DNA from: Aestuariicoccus sp032586235
GTDB taxonomy: Bacteria; Pseudomonadota; Alphaproteobacteria; Rhodobacterales; Rhodobacteraceae
DNA: 64,000 nt
Direction of reading: 5' to 3'
NCBI RefSeq assembly: GCF_032586235.1
Contig: NZ_JAWHTD010000003.1
Location: 62,001 to 126,000 of the forward strand
Position numbers and translations under genes: made by a program
Shown: positions 43,475 through 53,082 of the stretch, piece after piece
Layout: each line of letters begins with the position of its first letter
Position numbering within the stretch: the first letter of the stretch is position 1
The notes under the pieces: model-generated
Told to the model about the DNA's origin: nothing
The model's input: only the letters and a program-made list of their open reading frames with translations
The model's database searches: none

Positions 43475-43663
43475 ACGGGGCTTTTTCCTCTGTGCGCGCC
43501 AGGTTGATCGACCGGGTGGCTGCTGCTTTTGTGCCAAAAGCAGCCTTGCCACTCCCACAAAAAGACGGGGCTTTTCCACCGCCTGCGCAGGTCGATCGAC
43601 CGGGTGGCTGCTGCTTTTGTGCCAAAAGCAGCCTTGCCACTCCCACAAAAAGACGGGGCTTTT
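43475..43663. repeat. tandem repeat, 88-bp period, with internal 10-bp hairpins
   Basis: Two identical 70-nt blocks, 43506-43575 and 43594-43663, are separated by 18 nt; a fragment with the block's end (GACGGGGCTTTT, from 43475) precedes them. Each block holds the perfect hairpin GCTGCTTTTG-TGC-CAAAAGCAGC (43522-43544 in the first). It fills the gap between the convergent CatB-like and sulP genes. A 17-nt piece of the same sequence occurs near 4615. Confidence 0.92.
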
Positions 43664-43670
43664 TGTGGGG

Positions 43671-45299
43671 TCAGTGCCCGCCGATAATGCCGGTGCGGAC
43701 GCCGTAGTTCACCGCCAGCGCGTAATCGGGGTCGTCGTCGCTGTCGACCATCAGATGGCCCGCCTTGGTCAGCAGTTTGTGGCAGTCGCGGCTGAGGTGG
43801 CGGAGCTGGATCTTCTTGCCGGCCTCTTCGTATTTGCCCGCCACGGCCTCGATCGCCTGCAAGGCGGATTGGTCGACGACGCGACTGTCGGCGAAATCCA
43901 CGATCACCAGCGACGGATCGCTTTCGGCGTCGAAAAGCTCGGCAAAGCCGTCGGCCGAGCCGAAGAAGAGCGGCCCCTGAATCTGGTAGACCTTGGCGCC
44001 CTCGGGCGTGGAATAGGTGCGCGCATGAATGCGGCGGGCGTTGTTCCAGGCATAGGCCAGCGCCGACACGATCACGCCGACGACCACCGCCACGGCGAGG
44101 TCCTCCATCACCGTGACCACAGTGACCAGCACGATCACGAAGGCGTCGGTCAGCGGCACCTTGGCCAGGATCTTGAGCGAATTCCACGCAAAGGTCCCGA
44201 TCACCACCATGAACATCACCCCCACCAGCGCGGCCAGCGGGATAAGCTCGATCAGCGGCGCGGCGAAGAGGATGAAGGACAGCAGAAAGAGCGCCGCCGC
44301 GATGCCCGCGACCCGCGTCCGGCCGCCCGATTTCACGTTGATCATCGACTGGCCGATCATCGCGCAGCCACCCATGCCGCCGAAGAAGCCGGTCACGGTG
44401 TTGGCGGCGCCCTGCGCGATGCATTCCTGCGACGCGCCGCCGCGCTGGCCGGTCATCTCGCCCACGAGGTTCAGGGTCAGCAGGCTCTCGATCAGGCCGA
44501 TGGCCGCGAGGATCACCGCGTAGGGCAGAATGATCTCGAACGTCTCGAGCGTCAGCGGCACCATCGGGATGTGGAACGCCGGCAGGCCGCCCTCGATCGA
44601 GGCCAGGTCGCCCACCCGCGGCACATCCAGCCCCAGGCCGATCACGATGGCCGCGACGATGGCGATGCCCGCCAGCGGTGCGGGAATCGCCTTGGTCAGG
44701 CGCGGCAAGAGCCAGATGATCGCCATGGTCAGCGCCACAAGCCCAAGCATAATGTAAAGCCGCAGGCCCGACAGCCATTCGCCGCCGCCCATGCCGTGCC
44801 CGGTCGCTTCCATCGTGCCGGGCACCTTGAATTGCGACATCTGCGCCAGGAAGATCACGATGGCCAGCCCGTTGACGAAGCCCAGCATCACCGGGTGCGG
44901 CACCAGCCGGATGAACTTGCCCCATTGCAGGACCCCGGCCATGATCTGAAAGAGCCCCATCAGCACCACCGTGGCGAAGAGGTATTCGACCCCGTGCTGC
45001 GCCACCAGCGCCACCATGACCACCGCCAGCGCGCCCGTCGCGCCCGAGATCATGCCCGGCCGCCCGCCGATAAGCGCGGTGATCAGCCCGACGATGAACG
45101 CAGCATAAAGCCCGACCAGCGGATGCACCCCGGCCACGAAGGCGAAGGCCACCGCCTCTGGCACCAGCGCAAGCGCGACGGTCAGACCGGACAGCAATTC
45201 GATCCGCAGACGCGCCGGCGTCAGCTTTTCCGTCGGCGCGAGGCTGAGATCGGGCAAATCGATACGTTTGGCGAAACTCGCCAGAAGGGCGCGGGCCAT
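43671..45299 (-). CDS. SulP family inorganic anion transporter
   Basis: 542 residues. About eleven or twelve membrane segments; SulP signatures ALALVPEAVAFAFVAGVHPLVGLYAAF and GQSMINVKSGGRTRVAG; a C-terminal STAS domain from about residue 430 (FADSRVVDQSALQAIEAVAGKY). Probable substrate is sulfate, bicarbonate or another anion; no cys genes adjoin. Divergent from mtnP with 235 bp between starts. Confidence 0.93.
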   Translation of the reverse strand: MARALLASFAKRIDLPDLSLAPTEKLTPARLRIELLSGLTVALALVPEAVAFAFVAGVHPLVGLYAAFIVGLITALIGGRPGMISGATGALAVVMVALVAQHGVEYLFATVVLMGLFQIMAGVLQWGKFIRLVPHPVMLGFVNGLAIVIFLAQMSQFKVPGTMEATGHGMGGGEWLSGLRLYIMLGLVALTMAIIWLLPRLTKAIPAPLAGIAIVAAIVIGLGLDVPRVGDLASIEGGLPAFHIPMVPLTLETFEIILPYAVILAAIGLIESLLTLNLVGEMTGQRGGASQECIAQGAANTVTGFFGGMGGCAMIGQSMINVKSGGRTRVAGIAAALFLLSFILFAAPLIELIPLAALVGVMFMVVIGTFAWNSLKILAKVPLTDAFVIVLVTVVTVMEDLAVAVVVGVIVSALAYAWNNARRIHARTYSTPEGAKVYQIQGPLFFGSADGFAELFDAESDPSLVIVDFADSRVVDQSALQAIEAVAGKYEEAGKKIQLRHLSRDCHKLLTKAGHLMVDSDDDPDYALAVNYGVRTGIIGGH

Positions 45300-45436
45300 G
45301 GGTCGTCCAATATATTGTTCTGTTCGCTGTGCCGCGGCGGATAGAGCAACGCGACCGGAAAGGCCACCCCGCGGGGCGAGATGCCGGCTTGATCTAACGA
45401 CATAGCAAGATTGCCCACAAAATCACGGTATTCTTG

Positions 45437-45444
45437 GGTATACC
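45437..45444. promoter_or_regulatory. GGTATACC palindrome in the sulP / mtnP divergent region
   Basis: Eight-base perfect palindrome about 90 bp upstream of mtnP and 138 bp upstream of sulP. Short enough to be chance; listed because it sits centrally in a divergent promoter region. Confidence 0.2.
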
Positions 45445-45534
45445 TTTGCGCGCATGATGTTTTGGCGGCTCCGCGCTTGCCATGGTTGGGGCGGGGCGGC
45501 ACTGTGCCCGCGGAATTTGTGTGGAGTGAATGGC

Positions 45535-46406
<872 letters not shown>

Positions 46407-46410
<4 letters not shown>

Positions 46411-47036
46411 GTTTCGAGATCTGGCTGGCCTTTGCCGCCGCATCGGCCGCGCTGCTGGCGCTTCCGGGGCCGACGCTGTTCTTGGTGCTGAGCTACGCGC
46501 TGACCCAGGGGCGGCGCGTGGCGGTGGCCTCGGCCCTCGGCGTGGCGACCGGCGATCTGATCGCGATGACCGCATCGGTGATCGGGCTGGGGGCGGTGTT
46601 CCTGACCTCGGCGCTGGCCTTTACCGTGCTCAAATGGCTGGGCGCGGCCTATCTGCTGTACCTCGGGATCCGGATGCTGCGCAGCCGTGGCGCGGCCGCA
46701 CCGCTGCTGGACCGGCCCGCAGGCGAGACACCCGGCAAGGTGTTCCGCGATCTAGTGACGGTGACCGCGCTGAACCCGAAGTCGAACACGTTCTTTATCG
46801 CCTTCGTGCCGCAGTTCATCACGCCCGGCGCGCCCTTTGCCCCGCAGGCCGCCATCCTGATCGCGACGTTCGTCGGACTGGCCGCCATCAACGCGCTGAT
46901 CTTTGCACTGGTCGCCAACGGGATGCGCGGGCGCATCACACGCCCCGCCGTGCAGACCTGGCTGACCCGGGCGGGCGGGGCGACGCTGATCGCCATGGCC
47001 GCTGCAACCGCCACACTCAAAAGGGCCCCGACATGA
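46407..47036 (+). CDS. LysE family amino acid / metabolite exporter
   Basis: 209 residues, about six membrane segments. N-terminal LysE/RhtB signature LALPGPTLFLVLSYALTQGRRVAVASALGVATGD, and ALNPKSNTFFIAFVPQF in the middle. Exports amino acids or analogues; here it sits between two adenine-salvage genes with ATGA overlaps on both sides, so its substrate may be related to methylthioadenosine metabolism, for example a methionine-like compound. That link is inference. Confidence 0.88.
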
Positions 47037-47563
47037 AAGAGGTCAAGGACTACATCCGCACGATCGTCGATTTCCCCCACGAGGGGATCATGTTCCGCGA
47101 CGTGACCACGCTTTTCGCCGATCCGCGCGGCTTTCGCATGGCGATCGACCAGTTGCTGCACCCCTATGCCGGTGTGCGCTTTGACAAGGTCGTGGGGCTG
47201 GAGGCGCGCGGCTTTATCCTCGGCGGGGCGGTGGCGCATCAGCTGAGCGCCGGTTTCGTGCCGATCCGCAAGAAGGGCAAACTGCCCGGCACGGTGATTT
47301 CCGAGGAATACACGCTGGAATACGGCGAGGCGGTGGTCGAGATCCACGACGACGCCATAACCGCCGGCGAACGCGTTCTGCTGGTCGACGATTTGCTGGC
47401 CACGGGCGGCACCGCCGAGGCCGGGATCAAGCTGATCGAGCGTCTGGGCGGCGAGATCATCGGCTGCGCTTTCATCGTCGATCTGCCCGACCTGGGCGGC
47501 CGCAAAAAGCTCGAGGCGATGGGGATGGACGTGCACGCGCTTTGCGCGTTCGACGGGCTGTAA
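47033..47563 (+). CDS. apt: adenine phosphoribosyltransferase
   Basis: 176 residues. PRPP-binding motif VLLVDDLLATGGT (115-127), adenine-side EARGFILGGAVAHQL, RKKGKLPG flexible loop. Converts adenine and PRPP to AMP. Overlaps the LysE gene by four bases; with mtnP it recycles the adenine from methylthioadenosine. Confidence 0.96.
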   Translation: MKEVKDYIRTIVDFPHEGIMFRDVTTLFADPRGFRMAIDQLLHPYAGVRFDKVVGLEARGFILGGAVAHQLSAGFVPIRKKGKLPGTVISEEYTLEYGEAVVEIHDDAITAGERVLLVDDLLATGGTAEAGIKLIERLGGEIIGCAFIVDLPDLGGRKKLEAMGMDVHALCAFDGL

Positions 47564-47576
47564 TCCTTGGAAAATC

Positions 47577-47597
47577 GGGCGGCGCATCGCACCGCCC
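47577..47597. terminator. hairpin between convergent apt and GYD genes
   Basis: GGGCGG (47577-47582) pairs with CCGCCC (47592-47597). On the minus strand the stem is followed by GATTTTCC, so it resembles an intrinsic terminator for the GYD gene and may also serve apt. Confidence 0.6.
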
Positions 47598-47620
47598 AAC
47601 TTGGTCAAATTGAGCGCCGC

Positions 47621-47953
47621 TTATCCGGTCGCGGCGGTGTAGCTGGCGCGCAGACTTTGCGCCTTTTGCATCGCTCCCATGGCTTCGGACGAGGTCATCA
47701 GATGCGTGGTCGCCATGCAGCCGAATGCCCCCGAGGCCCCGAGCGTCAGCAGGCAAGAGGCCATCGTCTGGTCATCAGGCGCGTCGACGATGCACAGGAC
47801 GTCTTCGCGCCCGAAGCAGAAGTAGAACGCCAGCATCTTGATCCCGGCCGCGTCGAACAGTTTCTTCGCGCTTGCCTCGCGGTCCTGCGGTGTTTCGACC
47901 ATGGCGTTGATGGCGTTGGCCGTATACCGGCCCTGCAACATGTAATGTGGCAT
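47621..47953 (-). CDS. GYD domain protein
   Basis: 110 residues, a single GYD (dimeric alpha-beta barrel-like) domain: MLQGRYTANAINAMVETPQDR, then FYFCFGREDVLCIVDAPDDQTMASCLLTLGASGAF. Family function unknown; small soluble protein. A perfect 7-bp inverted repeat at 47986-48005 lies just upstream of its start. Confidence 0.85.
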   Translation of the reverse strand: MPHYMLQGRYTANAINAMVETPQDREASAKKLFDAAGIKMLAFYFCFGREDVLCIVDAPDDQTMASCLLTLGASGAFGCMATTHLMTSSEAMGAMQKAQSLRASYTAATG

Positions 47954-47985
47954 GAAAAATCCCCCGAAAAGCTGTTGTGAAAAAG

Positions 47986-48005
47986 GTCCGATATCTGGAT
48001 CGGAC
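47986..48005. promoter_or_regulatory. inverted repeat upstream of the GYD gene
   Basis: GTCCGAT (47986-47992) and ATCGGAC (47999-48005) are perfect complements, loop ATCTGG, 33 bp before the GYD start. Spacing suits a dimeric repressor site or an mRNA stem. Confidence 0.45.
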
Positions 48006-48059
48006 TCAGATTTCTTAACATAAATCGAGGAGAATTTGGGAAATACTTGTCAGGGGACC

Positions 48060-48083
48060 GGCGGCCCGGCTGCCCGGGCCGCC
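48060..48083 (-). terminator. scoAB terminator-like hairpin
   Basis: GGCGGCCCGG (48060-48069) and CCGGGCCGCC (48074-48083), perfect 10 bp, loop CTGC, 11 nt past the scoB stop. No T-run on either strand. Confidence 0.6.
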
Positions 48084-48093
48084 CCTGTTCGGA

Positions 48094-48720
48094 TCAGTCT
48101 ACGATGGTCGCCTCGGTCGCGGCGCGCATTTCTTCCTCGGTCACGCCGTCGGCCAACTGGACGATCCTGAGCCCGCCCTCGACCACGTCGAGCACGCCGA
48201 GGTTGGTGATGATGCGGTCGACCACGCCCGCGCCGGTCAGCGGCAGGGTGCAGGATTTCAGCACCTTGGACTGGCCGTGCTTGTTGGTGTGGTCCATCAC
48301 CACGATCACACGGCCGACGCCAGCCACCAGATCCATCGCGCCGCCCATGCCCTTGACCAGCTTGCCGGGGATCATCCAGTTCGCCAGATCGCCGTTTTCA
48401 GCCACCTCCATCGCGCCCAGGATCGCCGCTGCGATCTTGCCGCCACGGATCATGCCAAAGGACATGGCGCTGTCGAAATACGAGGTCCGCGCCAGTTCGG
48501 TAATGGTCTGCTTGCCTGCGTTGATGAGGTCGGGGTCCTCTTCACCCTCGTAAGGGAACGGCCCCATGCCCAGCATACCGTTTTCGGATTGCAGCGTGAT
48601 GTCCTTGTCGCCGACGTAATTGGCCACCAGCGTCGGGATGCCGATCCCGAGGTTCACATACATGCCGTCTTCAAGCTCTTCCGCCGCGCGTGCGGCCATC
48701 TGATTGCGATCCCAGGGCAT
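48094..48720 (-). CDS. scoB: 3-oxoacid CoA-transferase subunit B
   Basis: 208 residues. Catalytic Glu46 in SENGMLGMG, preceded by NLGIGIPTLVANYV; GGAMDLVAGVGRVIVVMDH in the middle. Forms the active-site half of a succinyl-CoA:acetoacetate (or 3-oxoadipate) CoA-transferase. Its ATG shares one base with the scoA stop. Substrate assignment between acetoacetate and 3-oxoadipate cannot be made from sequence alone. Confidence 0.92.
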   Translation of the reverse strand: MPWDRNQMAARAAEELEDGMYVNLGIGIPTLVANYVGDKDITLQSENGMLGMGPFPYEGEEDPDLINAGKQTITELARTSYFDSAMSFGMIRGGKIAAAILGAMEVAENGDLANWMIPGKLVKGMGGAMDLVAGVGRVIVVMDHTNKHGQSKVLKSCTLPLTGAGVVDRIITNLGVLDVVEGGLRIVQLADGVTEEEMRAATEATIVD

Positions 48721-49448
48721 CAGGCTTCCTCCTGCTTGCGCGTCGCCCCATCGGGGCGTGGGCGCGTTGTGCGCTGTTCGATCCGTTTCTCGTGCTCACC
48801 TTCGACCAGGCGGTGCACGTAGATGCCGGGCAGATGGATCATGTCGGGGTCGAGCGAGCCGCGCGGCACGATCTCTTCGACCTCGGCGACGCAGACCTTG
48901 CCGCACATCGCCGCCGGCGGATTGAAGTTGCGCGAGGTCTTGCGGAACACCAGGTTGCCGGTGTCATCGGCCTTCCAGGCCTTGACGATGGCGAGGTCGG
49001 CGAAAATCCCGCGTTCGAGGATATAGGTCTCGCCGTCGAAATCCTTGTGCTCCTTGCCCTCGGCGATCACGGTGCCGACGCCGGTCTTGGTATAAAAGCC
49101 CGGGATGCCCGCGCCGCCGGCGCGCATGCGCTCGGCCAGCGTGCCCTGCGGATTGAATTCAAGCTCAAGCTCGCCGCTGAGGTACTGGCGCATGAATTCG
49201 GCGTTTTCACCGACATAGGACGACATCATCTTCTTGACCTGCTTGCTTTCCAGCAGCAGCCCAAGCCCGAAGCCGTCGACGCCCGCGTTGTTCGAGGCCA
49301 CGGTCAGATCCTTGGTGCCCGCATCGCGGATCGCCTGGATCAGCAATTCGGGGATGCCGCACAGGCCGAAGCCGCCCGATGCGATCAGCATTCCGTCGAA
49401 CAGAAGGCCATCCAGTGCCTCTGCCGCGGTCCCGTAGACTTTTTTCAT
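48720..49448 (-). CDS. scoA: 3-oxoacid CoA-transferase subunit A
   Basis: 242 residues. CoA-binding GGFGLCGIPELLI, ASNNAGVDGFGLGLLL, SYVGENAEFMRQYLSGELELE and FYTKTGVGTVIAEGKEHK are the standard subunit A landmarks. The C-terminal tail (EHEKRIEQRTTRP) is charged and family-typical. Upstream partner of scoB in a two-gene operon for ketone-body use or PHB-linked metabolism. Confidence 0.93.
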   Translation of the reverse strand: MKKVYGTAAEALDGLLFDGMLIASGGFGLCGIPELLIQAIRDAGTKDLTVASNNAGVDGFGLGLLLESKQVKKMMSSYVGENAEFMRQYLSGELELEFNPQGTLAERMRAGGAGIPGFYTKTGVGTVIAEGKEHKDFDGETYILERGIFADLAIVKAWKADDTGNLVFRKTSRNFNPPAAMCGKVCVAEVEEIVPRGSLDPDMIHLPGIYVHRLVEGEHEKRIEQRTTRPRPDGATRKQEEA

Positions 49449-49546
49449 GGGCCCTTCCCCTCGTCATTCCGAATGCCCGGTTTGTGGCCGCTGACCCGTC
49501 CGGTGTCAACGTTCCGCACCTGCAAAAGGACGATGGGGCGCTCTGT

Positions 49547-50113
49547 TCAGATCATCCGGACTTGCGTGCCGATGGGCGTCAGCGCGAACAGCTCTTCGAT
49601 CTTTTCGTTGTAAAGCCCGATGCAGCCATCCGACGACGGCCGCCCGATCTTGCGCGTGTCGTGGGTTCCGTGGATCAGGTAGGCGGGCCAGTCAAGATAC
49701 ATGGCGTGGGTGCCCAGCGGGTTGTCGGGCCCGGGGCCGATGGGTTTCCAGTCGGGGAAGCGTTCCAGCTGCGACGGCGTCGGGGTCCAGGACGGACCGA
49801 CCTTCTTGCGCACCACGCGGGTATAGCCGCGGCGGGTCAGTTCGTCGGTCTTGGGCACCGAGGTGGGATAGACCCGGTAATCCTGGCCGTCACCGGACCA
49901 GAAATGCAGCGCGCGCGATGCGGTGTCGCAAACGATCGCTCCGGCGCCCAGGGTGTCGAAATGATCGCGCCAGTCCTGCGCGACAAAGCTCGATGTGTTG
50001 CGGGTCACGCGCTCGGACGTGCGCGGGGTTTCCTGTGCCCGGGCGCTGGCGGGAAGGATCAGTGTCGCGGCGGCGCCTGCCAGCAGGTGCCTGCGGGATA
50101 CATTCTGTGTCAT
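49547..50113 (-). CDS. L,D-transpeptidase (YkuD)
   Basis: 188 residues. Twin-arginine-like signal SRRHLLAGAAATLILPASARAQ; catalytic motif His148-GTHDTRKIGRPSSDG-Cys164 in the C-terminal YkuD domain. Cross-links peptidoglycan (3-3) or anchors lipoproteins in the periplasm. The RR motif suggests Tat export, unusual but seen in alphaproteobacterial members. Single gene. Confidence 0.9.
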   Translation of the reverse strand: MTQNVSRRHLLAGAAATLILPASARAQETPRTSERVTRNTSSFVAQDWRDHFDTLGAGAIVCDTASRALHFWSGDGQDYRVYPTSVPKTDELTRRGYTRVVRKKVGPSWTPTPSQLERFPDWKPIGPGPDNPLGTHAMYLDWPAYLIHGTHDTRKIGRPSSDGCIGLYNEKIEELFALTPIGTQVRMI

Positions 50114-50238
50114 GTGGCTTGCTCGATTTTCCGACGTATTTCGGTGCTATTTGCCCGATCGCGCGGGAAAACCCTAATCAAATCGCCGCGACCGGACCGG
50201 GCGATGCGGAAAATCGCCGAGTTCCGGACGCGACCCGA

Positions 50239-52884
50239 TCATTTCTTGGGCGCGGCCTTCTTTGCGGTCTTCTTGGCAGGCGCTTTCTTCTTGGCGCCGC
50301 CTTTCTTCGATTGCTTGGCCGCGATCAGTTCGAGCGCCATGTCGATATTGACGTCCTCGGGCTCGGTGCCCTTGGGCAAGGTCGCGTTGACCTTTTCCCA
50401 TTTGACATAAGGCCCATAGCGCCCGTCCATCACGGCAATCGGACCGCCTTCCGGGTGTTCGCCCAGCTCTTTCAACGGCTTGGCCGCCGCGCGCCCGCGT
50501 CCGCCCGGATTGGCGCGCTTTTCCGCCAAAAGCTCGACCGCGCGGTTCATGCCGATCTCGAACACATCCGTCGGGTCCTTGAGATTGGCATAGACCGGCT
50601 TGGCCTCGTCCGGCAGCTGGTGCATCAGGTAAGGGCCGAACCGGCCGAAGTTCGACTTGATCACGCCACCGTCGGGATGCATCCCGATCTCGCGCGGCAG
50701 CGACAGCAGCGTCAGCGCCTTTTCCAGCGTCATCTCATCGGCCAGCCAGCCCTTGGGCAGGCTGGCGCGATCCGGTTTCTTGTTGTCCTCGGTCACCTCG
50801 CCGCGCTGCACGTATGGCCCGAACCGACCGGAGCGGAGCGAGATTTCCTCGCCGTTCTCATCGACGCCCAGCACTCGGTCGCCAGCCTCGGCCGCCTCGC
50901 CGCCGATAGGGCGGGTGTAGCGGCATTCGGGATAGCGCCCGCAGCCGACGAACCCGCCCGACCGCGAGGTCTTCAGATGCAGACGCCCCTCGCCGCAAAG
51001 CGGGCAGATCCGCGGGTCGCTGCCGTCCTCGCGCGGCGGATAGAGCTGCGGCGCCAGCGCGTCGTCGAGAACGTCCAGCACCTCGGTGATCCGCAGTTCC
51101 GAGGTTTCCGCGATGGCCGCGTTGAAATCGCGCCAGAAGCGGCTGAGCAGGTCCTTGTAATCCTTCTGACCCGCGCTGACATCGTCCAGCTCGTCCTCAA
51201 GCGCGGCGGTGAAATCGTATTCCACGTAGCGTTTGAAGAAATTCAGAAGGAAGATCGTCACGATCCGCCCCTTGTCCTCGGGGAAAAGACGGTTCTTTTC
51301 CTTGCGGACGTATTCGCGGTCCTGGATCGTGCCGATCACGCTGGCGTAGGTCGATGGGCGGCCGATCCCCAGCTCTTCCATCTTCTTGACCAGCGTCGCC
51401 TCGGTGTAGCGCGGCGGCGGCTGGGTAAAGCTTTGGGTGGCCAGAACCGCGTCGTTGGCCGACAGAACGGCCTGACCGTTCTTGCGCATGCCGTCGCCCT
51501 GGCCGCCGCCCTCACCCGACTTGACGAACTGGTCGCGCAGACCCGCCTTTCCGAAGTTGGCCGGTTCGCCCTGCATGATCTGCGGCAGGCGCTTGTCGTC
51601 ATCCTCGACCGGTTCGTCGCGCCCTTCTTCGTAGACCTTCAGGAACCCGTCGAAGAGCACCACCTGACCGGTCGCGCGCAGGCCCACCTGACCGTCGTCG
51701 CTGCCGATCTCGACCGTGGTGCGTTCCAGCCGCGCGGCCTCCATCTGGCAGGCCAGCGTGCGCTTCCAGATCAGATCGTAGAGCTTGCGCTGGTCTGCAT
51801 CCTTGAGCCGCAGCTTTTCCGCATCCGCCGTCATGTCGGTGGGGCGGATGCATTCGTGCGCTTCCTGGGCGTTCTTGGCTTTATTCTTGTAAATCCGGGG
51901 CTTGCCCGGCACGTATTTGTCGCCATAGCGGTCGGCGATGGCGGCGCGGGCCTGCTCCACCGCCTCGGGGGCCATGTCGATCCCGTCGGTCCGCATATAG
52001 GTGATGTGCCCGGCCTCGTAGAGCCGCTGGGCGGTGCTCATGCACATCTTGGCGCCCATGCCGAACTTGCGGCTGGCCTCTTGCTGCAGGGTCGAGGTCA
52101 TGAAGGGGGCCGAGGGGTTGCGGCTGGTGGGCTTGGCCTCGACGCTGGTGACCTTGAGCGCGCGGCTGGTGACCGCCTGCACGGCCATCTCGGCCTGGGT
52201 TTCGTTTTCAAGATCGTAGCGGTCGAGCTTTTTTCCCGCGAGCAAGGTCAGCCGCGCCTCGTATTCCTGGCCGCGCGGGGTGCAGAGCAGCGCTTTGACC
52301 TGCCAGTATTCGCGCGGCTTGAAGGCCTCGATCTCCATCTCGCGCTCGACGATCAGGCGCAGGCAGACCGACTGGACCCGCCCGGCGCTGCGCGCGCCGG
52401 GCAGCTTGCGCCAGAGCACCGGCGACAGGTTGAAGCCGACCAGATAATCGAGCGCGCGGCGCGCCAGATAGGCCTCGACCAGCGGCGCGTCGATCTCACG
52501 CGGGTTGCGCATCGCCTCGGTCACGGCGTCCTTGGTGATCGCGTTGAAGGTCACGCGGCTGACCGCGGTGTCCTTCTTGATCGAGCGCCGTTTGGTCAGC
52601 GCCTCTTTCAGGTGCCAGCTGATCGCCTCGCCCTCGCGGTCGGGGTCGGTGGCGAGGATCAGGGCGTTGTCGGATTTCAGCGCCTGGGCGATCGCGGCGA
52701 CATGCTTGCGCGAGTCGTTGGCGACCTCCCATTTCATGTCGAAATCGTGTTCGGGGTCGACCGAGCCATCCTTCGGCGGCAGGTCGCGCACATGGCCGTA
52801 AGACGCCAGAACCGTGTAGTTGGGCCCGAGATACTTGTTGATTGTCTTGGCTTTAGCCGGGGATTCGACAACGACGACGGGCAT
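50239..52884 (-). CDS. topA: DNA topoisomerase I (type IA)
   Basis: 881 residues. TOPRIM domain with VVESPAKAKTI (5-15) and metal site DPDRE (80-84); active Tyr296 in YMRTDGID; a four-cysteine zinc ribbon near residue 625 (CPLCGEGRLHLKTSRSGGFVGC region). Two further topo-C repeats and a Lys/Ala-rich tail follow for DNA contact. Relaxes negative supercoils. Upstream lies dprA in the same direction, the usual alphaproteobacterial order. Confidence 0.97.
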   Translation of the reverse strand: MPVVVVESPAKAKTINKYLGPNYTVLASYGHVRDLPPKDGSVDPEHDFDMKWEVANDSRKHVAAIAQALKSDNALILATDPDREGEAISWHLKEALTKRRSIKKDTAVSRVTFNAITKDAVTEAMRNPREIDAPLVEAYLARRALDYLVGFNLSPVLWRKLPGARSAGRVQSVCLRLIVEREMEIEAFKPREYWQVKALLCTPRGQEYEARLTLLAGKKLDRYDLENETQAEMAVQAVTSRALKVTSVEAKPTSRNPSAPFMTSTLQQEASRKFGMGAKMCMSTAQRLYEAGHITYMRTDGIDMAPEAVEQARAAIADRYGDKYVPGKPRIYKNKAKNAQEAHECIRPTDMTADAEKLRLKDADQRKLYDLIWKRTLACQMEAARLERTTVEIGSDDGQVGLRATGQVVLFDGFLKVYEEGRDEPVEDDDKRLPQIMQGEPANFGKAGLRDQFVKSGEGGGQGDGMRKNGQAVLSANDAVLATQSFTQPPPRYTEATLVKKMEELGIGRPSTYASVIGTIQDREYVRKEKNRLFPEDKGRIVTIFLLNFFKRYVEYDFTAALEDELDDVSAGQKDYKDLLSRFWRDFNAAIAETSELRITEVLDVLDDALAPQLYPPREDGSDPRICPLCGEGRLHLKTSRSGGFVGCGRYPECRYTRPIGGEAAEAGDRVLGVDENGEEISLRSGRFGPYVQRGEVTEDNKKPDRASLPKGWLADEMTLEKALTLLSLPREIGMHPDGGVIKSNFGRFGPYLMHQLPDEAKPVYANLKDPTDVFEIGMNRAVELLAEKRANPGGRGRAAAKPLKELGEHPEGGPIAVMDGRYGPYVKWEKVNATLPKGTEPEDVNIDMALELIAAKQSKKGGAKKKAPAKKTAKKAAPKK

Positions 52885-53082
52885 GAATCGGCAACCTCAT
52901 TTCAGCAATGCATCAGGGCCTGCGCGGGCCGCGTATGGCCGGGCAGGATGTGGGGTGCAAGGGGGAATTGTCAATCGAGGCGCTGTGAAAGGCCGTGGCG
53001 GCGGGTCGGTCTTGCCCGATTTCCGGCGCGGATCCGGAGGCCGGCGGAGGCATGGATTTCCCTTTGGCGCCCTGCTCCGGGG

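Noticed and set aside
45300..45534. SAM or related riboswitch upstream of mtnP
   Set aside because: No recognisable SAM-I, SAM-II or SAH aptamer core on either strand.
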